NCBI GenBank assembly: GCA_009746045.1
Contig: RPFO01000225.1
Span: 701,001 to 765,000 of the forward strand
Direction of reading: 5' to 3'
Length of the DNA stretch: 64,000 bases
Origin: Mesostigma viride
Lineage: Eukaryota > Streptophyta > Mesostigmatophyceae > Mesostigmatales > Mesostigmataceae
Position numbers and translations under genes: made by a program
In this document: positions 44,886 through 54,648 of the stretch, piece by piece
How the letters are laid out: the number at the start of each line of letters is the position of its first letter
How positions within the stretch are numbered: the first letter of the stretch is position 1
Notes under the pieces: model-generated
Seen by the model: the letters and a program-made list of their open reading frames with translations, nothing else
What the model was told of the DNA's origin: nothing
Databases searched by the model: none

Positions 44886-46976
44886 CGTGGCCGGCACAAC
44901 GGTCTGAAAGTGCCAAAAAACACCCATCTTATTCTGATCACCCATCTTATTCCTCCTAGCTGCAGTTATATTCAGATGATGGTCAAACTTGGTGGCAAGC
45001 TTCCTTATGATACCTAGTTTTACTGTGCCAAGTTGCACCTTGGCTGGCTACCTGGTGCTTACTGAACGGTGACGTCGAAAAGCATTAAAAACGCCAAAAA
45101 TGCCAATTTTATTCATTATTAATTGCACAAACATCACAACTCATGTCTGCTTGACCTGCAAATGGGTAGATAACTTATTTACATCACATTGAGCTTACCT
45201 ACCGATTTGCACCCGAGTTAGACACGGTTTGGAAAGCAATTATGCTGTCAAACGTCACACATACTTAGCCTATTTTAGGCATTTTATTAACAAGTTGATG
45301 CCTCCATTAATGCAAATGAGCTTAGATTCACATAGAAAATTGTTAAACACATCATTTATGACGTATGAAGCCTGACAGGGAACTTGCATCTTACATTTAA
45401 TGGCAGTTAATGACAATATTCTGCTGTCACATGTCACCGCGATGACAAATTAAGACATTCATTACACCGTAGGTGGTGCGAATGATCGAGATCAGTTTGG
45501 CTTGAAATCTGGCAGGCAGTTATGCTCCACCATGCTACACAAGTCTCCCAAGTTTTACTGAGATTGCACATCAGATGGCGAAAAAACTGTGATGTGTGCC
45601 AGCAGCCAACAATGACTCGCACTTCCTAGAAAGTGCACACCTCCAAGCAAGCAACTGAGGTCCTAGTGAGCTTAAACTTGGTACCACTCTGTATAATGAT
45701 ATACACATCAATGAGAACGAGACATCCAGCAACTAGCCATCGTAAAATCACCAAGTTGTGACATGTGAAAGCATAATAATGCCAGTTTATTCGTCTATAA
45801 CACACATAAATAACACATGGAGAGCCCACTGGCCACCACTGAAGAGCCCTCGCCTGGCATGCATGCAAACGTCATGCTACTACGCCTTCATCATCAAGCT
45901 GCATGCCCTGCACGTAGACTCATTTTGCTGCAGCCGGCCCGCAGGTGATCCAGCATCCTCTTCCTTGCTCGTTGTTCCGCATAGGAATGTCGGTGGCATG
46001 CAGAGGCGGCGGTGTGCCAACTCTTGGCGCACCATGCCAGCATGCATGCTCTGCGCAAGTGCACAAACGCACATGGCCCTTCCACGCTTGTCAGTCCCAG
46101 TTTTGACATGCTTGTTAGAGCGGTGTGCATAGGTCACCTTGTTCACATGGTGGAGGTGTTCAAAGGCCTCCCCCCGGCCCGAAAACAGGCGCAGGTCACC
46201 CAACTCACGGATCTGAGATGCATGGGATGTACTGTAGTGGGCCACCAGGTCGTGCATGTATGTGGTGACATGCTCTGGGGCAGTGAAAGAGATTGAAAGA
46301 GGCAACATAAGTGGCTGCCGGCACTAGCTCATCCCGGAGCTGCCGGCCGAGGTAGAGGGCCTCTACCTCGGCTGGGCACCTTTGCCTCCCGCTTGGGCCC
46401 CCCTGGCCCATCATCATCTAAGTCACACAGGGCCTCCCAAACATCCTTCAAACCCTGCCACACCCTGGTACGACAGTCATGATCAGTCTCATCAGTCGGT
46501 TGTACTCACAATATGTTCCCACTGCCCACAACGCGTCTTCCCACAACGCGTCTCCCGCCAGTCCCGTGTAGCGTGCCCAAACTGCCCACTTCTGCTGTCT
46601 ACTGCCCAGAATCTCATAGGGAATTCTGGCGGGCTGTACGAGGGCTGTGTACGGTAGTGTGACTTGAATTCTGTGCGTGCACGCTGAACCTGCCACCTGG
46701 AGGAGGCATATTTAAGCCCGGTCTCGCCCGCCATTACCATTTCAGGCCGCAACAAGGGCACGGGTAATCAGTAATTACCGGCAGTTGGCCAACGTCAGTT
46801 TTACTACATTTTCCTCATGCAGTTTTGTACGACCAGGGAGATAGATTTCCAGAATTTCATGTCGACGGAGTTTCTCATTGGCGTAAGTTACCTGCGGGTC
46901 GACCAGCAACGCGAAGGGAGCAGGCCATCCGGCAAAGGGAACAGGTCTTCTTGGCAGTGCCTGTTCCAGGCATGAT
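44886..46976. other. Spacer without recognised genes
   Basis: The first half (44900-45650) is AT-rich with no coding pattern. The second half has only short frames without family resemblance. The last 200 bases would hold the promoter of the nitrilase-fold gene. No repeat or RNA gene was recognised. Confidence 0.45.
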
Positions 46977-49094
46977 ATGCACTTGATGCAAACAATGGCA
47001 CGCCAAGCAGCGTTTTTTGTAGTTTACGTGGTTTTATGGCAAAACTTGGCATGCAGTATAGCATCAGGCGCTTCGTCGCTGGGCATCGGGAGCACAACCG
47101 CGTTATCTGTGCATCTATGGACGGCACCGCCCAAGGATGGCGACATGGATACCAACTTTAAGGCCGTGGAGCATGCTGCTCAACGCGTCTCCCCCGGCTC
47201 ATCGTACCGAAAAAGCCAGAGCGACAAAACGGGGAGTGACCCGTGGTCTCCGGCCGTCCTGGTCTTCCCGGAACTCTTTGCGACCGGTGTCTTGCCTTTG
47301 AAGTCGATGGTCGGGCCAGCTGGCGGCGATGCCGGGTCGGCGTGGACGAGTGACCGACTGCAAAGTTGGACGAGCGACCGACTGCGGAGTTCTCTCTCTC
47401 AAGCTTACCGCGACATGTCCTTTCCCGGCCACGGTTCCGGGATAGTTGGAACCCGGTTGAGGGATATAGCCAAGAGGTCCAACGTCACCATACTCCTGCC
47501 GTATTTGGAAACCGCGCCAGGTGGTGGGCAGCCCTTCTCATCCGCAATGCTTGCCGGCAGCGATGGCCGCTCCTTTACCAACTACCGCCGGTCCATGGTC
47601 GCGCGGCAGGGGGTGGCCCCCACGGGCATCCATGCTTTCCTCGGTACACCCCCCCACGGCGAAAAAGGCGGCAGGGGCCCGGTAGTCGACATCCACGGCG
47701 TCAAGGTGGGGGTGGTCATCGGGGCTGACCTCCACCTGCCAGAGACAGCCAGGGCGGCCGCCATCCGAGGCAGCCAGCTACTACTTGTCCCCGCGGCCAT
47801 CTCGGCGCATGGTTCCTGCACGTGCGCGGATGCGCGCCCCACGCACGCTGCTGGTGGTGATCACGGTACCTCTGGCACCTCTGCGGATGGCACTGCTGGT
47901 GACCATCATGTTGCCGCCCGTGACGAGTTCCTCGGCTGCCGCAGCGCCGGCTGTGCGGTATCACCCCAGGAGGATAAGCTCCCGCCGCTGCATGCCCAGT
48001 TTGTGCAGGTGCGCGCGAGTGAGAACGGCATCGCCGTGGCGTACGCTAGCATGCGGCAAACGTGGGACGCGCAGTACGACACCCAGGGGGAGGGGGGTGA
48101 CGACACGACCGTGGCCGCGTTGGGTGCGCTGCTGGCAGAAGCGGGGGGGGGAGCGCTCCCCTCTGCGTTCCGCTTCGAGGGAGGGAGCCACATTCTTGGG
48201 TGCTTACCGCGCCACATTGCAGCGCAGGGGTTGACTGTGGGCGGCACCGTGCCCCCGTGTGCGGACGAGGACGACGCGCCGGAATTATTCTCGGCCACGC
48301 TCGCCTTCCCCTTGGCGACGGTGCACGGCGTAGACAGCTCGCGCAGCCCCTTGGTGCGTCTGGGCCGAGGCGTGCTCCTCATGAGCGAGCATGAGATGAC
48401 CAGCGCGGTCGCAGCATGGACATCCTTCCAAGACTCTGACTCGCTGGCCATCGCCACCAGCGGTAGCACCGTGTCAAACCGCTTTGTGCCGGTCGACAAT
48501 GACTACGTCCCCCCTGGCCCGCACGGCGCGCACTACGGCGTGTTCACCGGATACAAGCGTTACGACTTTTACCTTGCCTGGACCATCCCGATGCTCTGTG
48601 TGCTCGCGGTGGTTGTTGCGATCATCACCGAGATCGTCTGGCGAGTTCGCGAGCGTAAGAGGAGGGCGGCAGCGGCGGCCGCCGGCACGCTCGAGGACTA
48701 TGACTTGGGCATCACGCCGGACATGGACCCGGAGGAGGCGGAGCTGCGGCGGCGCGCGGCCAGGATAAACGAGGAGGATGTGAAGGACATCAGCTTTGTG
48801 ACTGTGAGGCAGTGGCGCGAGCACCAAGTGGCAGAGAAGCTGCGCAAAAAGAAGGAGGCGGAGGAGGCGGCTGCGGCTGCGGCGGCCAAGGGAAACACAG
48901 CAGATGGGGCAAAGGAGGTTAGTAAGGGGGGGGATGGGGCAGCACCCACGGGGGGGAAAGGTGCGGGTGTGCAGCGGCGCGCCCCCAGGGTCGTGTCCGC
49001 GAGTGATGCTGACCTGGCGCACGCGGGTGGGTCTGGGTCGGAGCATTCTGGTTTGGATGGGGAGGATGGGGACGAGAGCAAGAAGAAAAAGTGA
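46977..49094 (+). CDS. Membrane-anchored nitrilase-fold (carbon-nitrogen hydrolase-like) protein, probable pseudoenzyme
   Basis: A single-exon gene coding 705 residues. A hydrophobic N-terminus (AAFFVVYVVLWQNLACSIAS) looks like a signal peptide. Residues about 30-420 follow the nitrilase/vanin fold: VLVFPELFATGVL holds the usual catalytic Glu. The Lys position reads NYRRSMV (Arg instead of Lys). The nucleophile position reads VGVVIGADLHLPE, where active members have Cys (ICYD-like), here Gly. A membrane helix near residue 525-545 (WTIPMLCVLAVVVAIITEIV) is followed by a Lys/Glu/Ala-rich cytoplasmic tail with coiled-coil character. Topology suggests the nitrilase-like domain lies in the lumen or outside the cell. 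Two of three catalytic residues appear replaced, so enzyme activity is doubtful; a binding role is possible. The reading frame is intact and long. Confidence 0.75.
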   Translation: MHLMQTMARQAAFFVVYVVLWQNLACSIASGASSLGIGSTTALSVHLWTAPPKDGDMDTNFKAVEHAAQRVSPGSSYRKSQSDKTGSDPWSPAVLVFPELFATGVLPLKSMVGPAGGDAGSAWTSDRLQSWTSDRLRSSLSQAYRDMSFPGHGSGIVGTRLRDIAKRSNVTILLPYLETAPGGGQPFSSAMLAGSDGRSFTNYRRSMVARQGVAPTGIHAFLGTPPHGEKGGRGPVVDIHGVKVGVVIGADLHLPETARAAAIRGSQLLLVPAAISAHGSCTCADARPTHAAGGDHGTSGTSADGTAGDHHVAARDEFLGCRSAGCAVSPQEDKLPPLHAQFVQVRASENGIAVAYASMRQTWDAQYDTQGEGGDDTTVAALGALLAEAGGGALPSAFRFEGGSHILGCLPRHIAAQGLTVGGTVPPCADEDDAPELFSATLAFPLATVHGVDSSRSPLVRLGRGVLLMSEHEMTSAVAAWTSFQDSDSLAIATSGSTVSNRFVPVDNDYVPPGPHGAHYGVFTGYKRYDFYLAWTIPMLCVLAVVVAIITEIVWRVRERKRRAAAAAAGTLEDYDLGITPDMDPEEAELRRRAARINEEDVKDISFVTVRQWREHQVAEKLRKKKEAEEAAAAAAAKGNTADGAKEVSKGGDGAAPTGGKGAGVQRRAPRVVSASDADLAHAGGSGSEHSGLDGEDGDESKKKK

Positions 49095-50222
49095 GCGCGT
49101 CTGGAGACTTGTGCAGCGGACGGGGAGAGGCATGGGATGGGTGGGGAAGGCACGTGGACTGTCGACATGCAGGCAGAACTGGCTCTACTTTGCGTGCACG
49201 TATGGAGAGACCTCACAGTTTGCCCACTGCTTGCCTGCCTCGTTTCGGCCCGTGGACAAATGGGGGGTGTTTTTTTTGGCTGCATCGCAGCGTAGTTTCA
49301 TGCCCAAGAGTTGCAGTTGTTTGTCAAAGGCTACTGCGCCCAGGCCCCCTTGCCGCGCCCCTTTGTTTTTTGTTGTAGTTTTGGGCTTCGGGCCACTTGG
49401 TGCAGACGGAGGATTTTTTTACCCCACCTGCTTGTTCTTGCCAGGAAGAAAAAAGCACTACGAGTATGTGCAGTATTTGAAGATAGGAGACAAGAACAGT
49501 TTGTGCCCAGCAAGTGCTGAAGCTAGTAGGGTTCTATACCAGGGGCATCGGGCATTATCTGCTCTGCAGTGAGTCTGTCAGAATCCTGGGTTGTCGGATT
49601 TTTGTGAGTGGCAGCCGCCATTGCCAGTGTACCGGAAAGAGATCTGAGATTGACTTGAGGAAGCATATGATGGAACAACCCTGGAAACTGGAAAGGTAAT
49701 ATTCATGGAACGAGTGACTAAAGATTTCAATGAACGTAGTAAGTACTTGAGTGTCATGTGCAGAGGCATGCGACGGAGTACTTCAAAATAAATACACAAT
49801 ATGCCTCATGAGGTCATCTGCATCAATGAACGTGGACTGTCCGTCACACGGTGCTTTTCACCTGCGCATTAGGCATTAGCTTTGCTGCATTCAATTGTCA
49901 CTGGGTGCTTTTGACATTTCACGGCATGCGCAACCTCCTTTTACATGTATCAACTAGCATTAGTTACTTATATAAATGTAAAAGGTTTAAGATGTAAATC
50001 TTTCATATCATAAATTTACATTTATTTTCATGTATTCACTGTCAAGCTTTGATGCGTATCACGTGAGACAACTATTCCTGGACCCATGGCGCTCCAAACG
50101 TCGTATACGTGTTACTGTGCAATGTCTCTCTAGCAATACTACTACTGAGACACTGGCAATATTCTGATTTGGCACGCCGCAAAGGTGAAAACCATTTGCG
50201 TTCAGTGCCGGTCCACTGGCAA
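49095..50222. other. Spacer downstream of the nitrilase-fold gene
   Basis: The first 350 bases contain GT-rich 3' untranslated-like DNA. The part from 49800 to 50100 is AT-rich. No frame with family resemblance or RNA gene was found. Confidence 0.45.
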
Positions 50223-50302
50223 TATCAAGGAGACAACCAGCGCAGGCCAGAAATCGGGAGAATCCGGACTGGCAATATATTTACTATTAATTAATTAATT
50301 AA
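50223..50302 (+). mobile_element. LINE scrap ending in a (TTAA)n tail
   Basis: The ORF2-end phrase (50223-50269) is followed within 20 bases by (TTAA)n at 50286-50302. This is the last LINE relic before the telomere-type repeat. Confidence 0.6.
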
Positions 50303-50427
50303 GTAGCTTCCATCATCATTCCGTCATCATTCCGTCATCGCGGCTCACAGAAGGGCACCAGCCTTATGCTGGCATCTGCCACCCCTATAGTGACCCTATA
50401 GTGACCGCGGCCTAGGGTGGGGTATCA

Positions 50428-50496
50428 CCCTAAACCCTAAACCCTAAACCCTAAACCCTAAACCCTAAACCCTAAACCCTAAACCCTAAACCCTAA
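50428..50496 (-). repeat. Telomere-type repeat, CCCTAAA x9.9
   Basis: Nine complete CCCTAAA units are followed by CCCTAA without interruption. The G-rich strand (TTTAGGG, plant type) reads leftward, as at the left end of a chromosome whose interior lies to the right. Only about 70 bases are present and unrelated sequence continues on the left, so the array is interstitial as assembled. Confidence 0.95.
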
Positions 50497-50550
50497 CACC
50501 GTCTCCAGGCACCCACGGCATCCCCCCACCCTGGCTATCACCCTCCCACT

Positions 50551-51070
50551 GTGACTAAATTTACTAAGTTTACTATGGGTTTTTGGTTTTTTTTCTAGGA
50601 ATTTCAAGCCAGCTGCCATGAGGTCAAAGTGCTACAGGTGCTGTGTGGTACAGGGTAGCTATAGTGACCTTATAGTGACCATGGTGGTAGACTCTTATGC
50701 TGGCATCCCAGGGTGACTAATTTTACTAAGTTTACTATGGTTTTTTGGTTTTTTTTCTAGGAAATTCAAGCCAGCTGCCATGAGGTCAAGGTGCTACAGG
50801 TGCTGTGTGGTACAGGGTAGCTATAGTGACCTTATAGTGACCATGGTGGTAGACTCTTATGCTGGCATCCCAGGGTGACTAAATTTACTAAGTTTACTAT
50901 GGGTTTTGGGTTTTTTTTCTAGGAAATTCAAGCCACCTGCCATGAGGTCGAAGTGGTGACATCCTGCCACAACTGGGTGAGGGCCATGTGGGATATGGGA
51001 CTAAGTCATTTCCCGTGGGAAACTATGTTTACTACGTTTACTATGGGTTTTGGGTTTTATTCCTAGGAAA
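50551..51070. repeat. 162-bp tandem repeat, about three copies, next to the telomere-type repeat
   Basis: Copies begin at 50551, 50713 and 50875 with GTGACTAAATTTACTAAGTT and include CAAGCCAGCTGCCATGAGG and CTATAGTGACCTTATAGTGA. A degenerate start recurs near 51027. An inverted copy of the core (TTAGTAAATTTAGTAAGG) lies at 51445-51462. Short TTTCCCACGG phrases recur between 51010 and 51330. The location beside the telomere-type array is typical of subtelomeric repeats. Confidence 0.85.
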
Positions 51071-51808
51071 TTAATTCAGGTGTGCACCACCAAAAACACA
51101 CCTGAATTTCCCAAAAAAAGAACCCCCAAAAAACTTAGTAAATATAGTCTCCCACGACAAATGGTTATGAAAACATAGTTTCCCACGGCAAAATGACCAA
51201 TAAATCCATCTCCCACGGGAAAGGCCATGGGGGCCGGCCAGCGGGGGTGCAGCGGAGGGGCGCGGACTGCCAAGCAGTGGCGGGACTGCCAGGTGGTGGT
51301 GGGCCTCCTGTGTTTTCTCGTGGGAAACTATATTTACTACTAAATTGATATTTTCAGTTGGAAATAAAGTTTTATTCGACGTGTGAGAGAGCATGCACAG
51401 GCTTGCATAATTTCCCGCAAAGAAAACCCAAAACCCGTAGTTAGCTTAGTAAATTTAGTAAGGTGCTGGAGGGTCGAGCAGTGCGTGGGAGTTGGCGGAC
51501 CCGGCGAGGGCCGCGCGGCGGGGTGTGCAGAGTGTTAGGGTGTATTACTCTGTGTAACCTCTGGAAACTCGGACGACCTATGCAAGAATCCCACACGACC
51601 TGCGTCGATGCATGAGAGGTTTACTCTACTTTTTAAACCCGCAGTTAGAACTGCAATTCGAGACGAAATGAAAATTGTTTTCAGCATACATTGACGCGTT
51701 TTATACTGCATAAACGAATTCATTAAAAAATATAACACGTTTACATTCGTTATCAGCTCGACAAGAGCGAAATGGCAAGCTCGTTGCCGTCGTCAACAAG
51801 ACGACAAT

Positions 51809-52381
51809 CTACTCCTTGTCCTTGGAGTGTCCAGTCAGGCTCTTCACGTACGAGGCGGAGTTCTTCTTGTCGCCATGGCCGTGGGAGCTTGACGCTCCCT
51901 CGCGGCTCCTCTTCCTGCCATTGGAAGTGGCGGTCTTTGCGTCCTCGAAACCCTTCTTTGCCTCCTCCCATGCCTTGTAGAGGGTAACGGGGGCAATGCC
52001 TGGCTGGCGCTTGGACTTGGAGAAGCCATCGACGAATTCGTCGACCATCTTAACGCATCCGTCGGCTTGGTCGAGGCGAATCCACTCGCAACGGTCCTCG
52101 ACCTTCCTCGGCCTTGCCGCGTTCCTCTCGTAGACCCACTCGACGCAAATTTTTGGCGTCTTGCGGTCGACATCGTCATATCCGGCGTCGTGAATCTTGA
52201 AGACCTCGCAGGTAGGTCCGGTGCCTCCAACAGCACCTTCGTTTCCGGAAAGAAGGGAGACCTTGTGCGTCAGGTGTGCGAGCTGGTCAGATATCTTTGT
52301 CTGGCCGTCCTCGAGACCATCGAGGATTTTTCCGAGCATTGCCAACGCCTTCTCGCAAGGCCCTGCGTTTCGGGAAGCCAT
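51809..52381 (-). CDS. PLV protein of unknown function with basic C-terminus
   Basis: The ATG at 52381 (MASRNAGPCEKALAMLGKIL) gives 190 residues. The same frame is open further upstream but with no better start. The N-terminal 50 residues form a likely amphipathic coiled coil (LDGLEDGQTKISDQLAHLTH). The middle has mixed strand-helix character with several Cys. The C-terminus is Lys/Ser/Arg-rich (NGRKRSREGASSSHGHG). It is the last gene of the minus-strand viral module. No family was recognised. Confidence 0.6.
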   Translation of the reverse strand: MASRNAGPCEKALAMLGKILDGLEDGQTKISDQLAHLTHKVSLLSGNEGAVGGTGPTCEVFKIHDAGYDDVDRKTPKICVEWVYERNAARPRKVEDRCEWIRLDQADGCVKMVDEFVDGFSKSKRQPGIAPVTLYKAWEEAKKGFEDAKTATSNGRKRSREGASSSHGHGDKKNSASYVKSLTGHSKDKE

Positions 52382-52724
52382 GGCTACCGGCAGAGAGCTT
52401 GGCAACGTGAGATGCGTGACTTGCACGTGATTTTGCCTATTTGTGCACAATGTGCCAAGGTCCGTTACGTCTGCTGGCACGGCCTGGACAGGACGCGAAG
52501 GTGGCTGGACTTGTACAAGTGTCGAACTTGGCTAAATTTCGGAGCGATGCAAGTCTAAGGTGGCCTCTACCACGTGGCGAGTTCTGGGACGTGAATTTAG
52601 GTAAAAAGACTCGTAAGCATGCGAGTAATCAACTGGGTCACTTGTCAATCGCCTGAACGAGGTTTCTAAGGTATCCACGCAGGTAAATTTTCCGAAGCAA
52701 CCACCCATATATATTTCGTAGAAA

Positions 52725-53231
52725 TTACTTGCCATGGCAGGAACATTTTTTTTTCTCTAGTCCTCGGACTTTCTCGAAACGCAAAATTACAACGAATTTC
52801 GCCACAGCCGTTGGGACCGTGTAAGAATCATCACCAGCAGCCCTGTCGAGGTGCACGAGGCTTAAAGATAAACGACCACCATTCCGAAACAGATATGGAT
52901 CAGTCAGGTTCATATAATTGTGATCGTTGACGCATGTGTAAGTCGTAGCTACAGCCCCACCAGAGCAGAATTCTGAAAAAAGCACTGCGTGCTCATCCAA
53001 ATTGTTCTCGGCCCCTCGAAAGTTAGGCGAGGTCACGCCAAGTATACTCTTCCCCGCTGCTCCCTGGATGTTAACTAGATAGGCTGCGTGCCCACCTCCT
53101 CGCCAGTCCTCGTCGATGATTGGGGCTCTCGGGTCTGGCTTGATGACAAATTCTGCTCGTCTCGTTGTGGCGTCAAAGGAGAGTGCCTTGTTGCTGTCTA
53201 GTAAAATCTGATAAAAAGTGGGATACTCCAT
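52725..53231 (-). CDS. PLV putative beta-rich virion protein
   Basis: This 168-residue protein starts at the ATG at 53231. It begins MEYPTFYQILLDSNKALSFD and is predicted to be rich in beta strands (AVAKFVVILRF near the end), with three Cys and few charged runs. That would fit a small jelly-roll or cement protein. The last ten residues are Lys/Cys-rich. An AT-rich upstream tract (53234-53260, with CTATATATCAC on the coding strand) may be its promoter. No specific family was recognised. Confidence 0.55.
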   Translation of the reverse strand: MEYPTFYQILLDSNKALSFDATTRRAEFVIKPDPRAPIIDEDWRGGGHAAYLVNIQGAAGKSILGVTSPNFRGAENNLDEHAVLFSEFCSGGAVATTYTCVNDHNYMNLTDPYLFRNGGRLSLSLVHLDRAAGDDSYTVPTAVAKFVVILRFEKVRGLEKKKCSCHGK

Positions 53232-53284
53232 GCTTTATTGTGATATATAGAAGAGATATTTAGTTCTTGTCTTGCATCCTATGT

Positions 53285-54418
53285 CTATGGGGGCGGTGTT
53301 GCAGGAGTGCCCCACTTGGCCACGAGGTACCCGCGGATCAGCTCCAACTCGGCGGAGGTCTTGGCGGTATTGTAGATGAGGATCTCGCCGATCCACCCAT
53401 CAAAGGCGCGGACTGCGTTAGTCGTATCGCCACCAACTGCGAGATTGCCTGTGAACGTTTCGGGATTTGCCCCGGCATCCGCGTCTGCGGTACGCCCGTC
53501 GAATCTGGTTCTGAAAGTGTTCAATACCGTGTCCACCGAAAGCGCAAGGACGTGCTGCTGGTTGTCAAAAAAATTTTGTCTCGATGCCATCGCGACATAT
53601 AGCTGGGTTGTCCCAGGACCCTGTGTCACGGCTACGACGGGACCTGTGGAGTGGTAACTGAGTCGATTCGCTCTCGCCGTCATCGTGCTTCCTATCATGA
53701 ATCCTCTGATAATGTCCGTGGTCCCGGGGTTGTTGGTATCAGGGTAGGTAGCGGTCGTCAGCTGTTTGGCGACTATCACCACGGACGACTTGGTCCCGAT
53801 AGATCCCCAGAATGTAGATGACGAGGTCAGAAGTCCCGAGCGGAGGTTGATGAAGCGGAGGGACGTCTTCCCGTTGAGCTCGGTGGTGTCCAGAATGGGC
53901 GTCTTCGCGGAATTGGACTGCGTTACGTGATACCCCGAGGCCCGGTTCTTCTTGTCGTTCATCCGCAGCACGTTGCCGCCCGCGGTGCTCTGGACGGCGG
54001 TCCCCGTGGTGTCGCTGAACAGGGTGCTGCCGTCCGACGGGTCGTACCACGCGTACAAAGCGGGGTCGACGGCTGGGTCGTACGAGTACGTGAACGAAAG
54101 CGTATTGGAGGCCGCGTTGCCACTCCCCCACGATGCGTCTATCACCGTGTTTGCACCAACGTTTACAGTCGTTGAGAAGTTGGCCATAGTTGGAGTGACG
54201 TCGAACGTGTAAGAGTTTCCACTTCCCAGGAGGTTTGAGGCCGCCCCATTGGTAACGGTGATGTCGCCCAACACAAAACCAGTTACAGGCCTGTTAAATG
54301 TGGCAGTCACGGTCACTGGAACAACAGTAGGCGTTGGGCTGCCAGTCGTGAGGGTTACAGTATTCTTGGCACGCCTCTTCCGCGTGAGTAGTGGGCAAAT
54401 GCTATAATCAAACGACAT
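53285..54418 (-). CDS. PLV Ig-like/LamG-like lectin, candidate host-attachment protein
   Basis: The ATG at 54418 gives 377 residues. Residues about 20-115 resemble bacterial-type Ig-like repeats: VTVTATFNRPVTGFVLGDIT, then TVNVGANTVIDASWGSGNAA. From about 120 on, a concanavalin/LamG-like fold is suggested by LYAWYDPSDGSTLF, NGKTSLRFIN and the closing FDGWIGEILIYNTAKTSAEL followed by LIRGYLVAKWG. That ending is common in LamG-type lectin domains of phage and algal-virus proteins. It lies directly after the major capsid gene. A receptor-binding spike or fibre is the likeliest role, by inference. Confidence 0.65.
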   Translation of the reverse strand: MSFDYSICPLLTRKRRAKNTVTLTTGSPTPTVVPVTVTATFNRPVTGFVLGDITVTNGAASNLLGSGNSYTFDVTPTMANFSTTVNVGANTVIDASWGSGNAASNTLSFTYSYDPAVDPALYAWYDPSDGSTLFSDTTGTAVQSTAGGNVLRMNDKKNRASGYHVTQSNSAKTPILDTTELNGKTSLRFINLRSGLLTSSSTFWGSIGTKSSVVIVAKQLTTATYPDTNNPGTTDIIRGFMIGSTMTARANRLSYHSTGPVVAVTQGPGTTQLYVAMASRQNFFDNQQHVLALSVDTVLNTFRTRFDGRTADADAGANPETFTGNLAVGGDTTNAVRAFDGWIGEILIYNTAKTSAELELIRGYLVAKWGTPATPPP

Positions 54419-54443
54419 CAAACTAATCTACAATATCATGACA

Positions 54444-54617
54444 CTATTTTTTGGAGTTTCGTGGCAGTGGATATTGAAACTTCCCAACCAAAACCGGCCC
54501 TTGTTTTGCTGGCAAAAGTGAGGCCCTGCCATCATCTGCTAGGTTTGGCGTATCGAAGATCAGTATCTGCCTATTTAAGGGGTTTGCGACTATCCTAGGG
54601 TCTTTGAGATAATCCAT
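54444..54617 (-). CDS. Small PLV protein (57 residues)
   Basis: The ATG at 54617 begins MDYLKDPRIVANPLNRQILI. It is tightly packed between the lectin-like and major capsid genes (25-31 bases from each). It has no signal or membrane segment and its function is unknown. Tight spacing and an intact frame support it as a gene. Confidence 0.45.
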   Translation of the reverse strand: MDYLKDPRIVANPLNRQILIFDTPNLADDGRASLLPAKQGPVLVGKFQYPLPRNSKK

Positions 54618-54648
54618 CGAAGACACAGTATACTAGAGAGGGAGATTT

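Noticed and set aside
52067-52558. A plus-strand gene opposite the 190-residue viral protein
   Set aside because: The minus-strand frame has the ATG, charged composition and orientation of the viral module. The plus frame has no motif.
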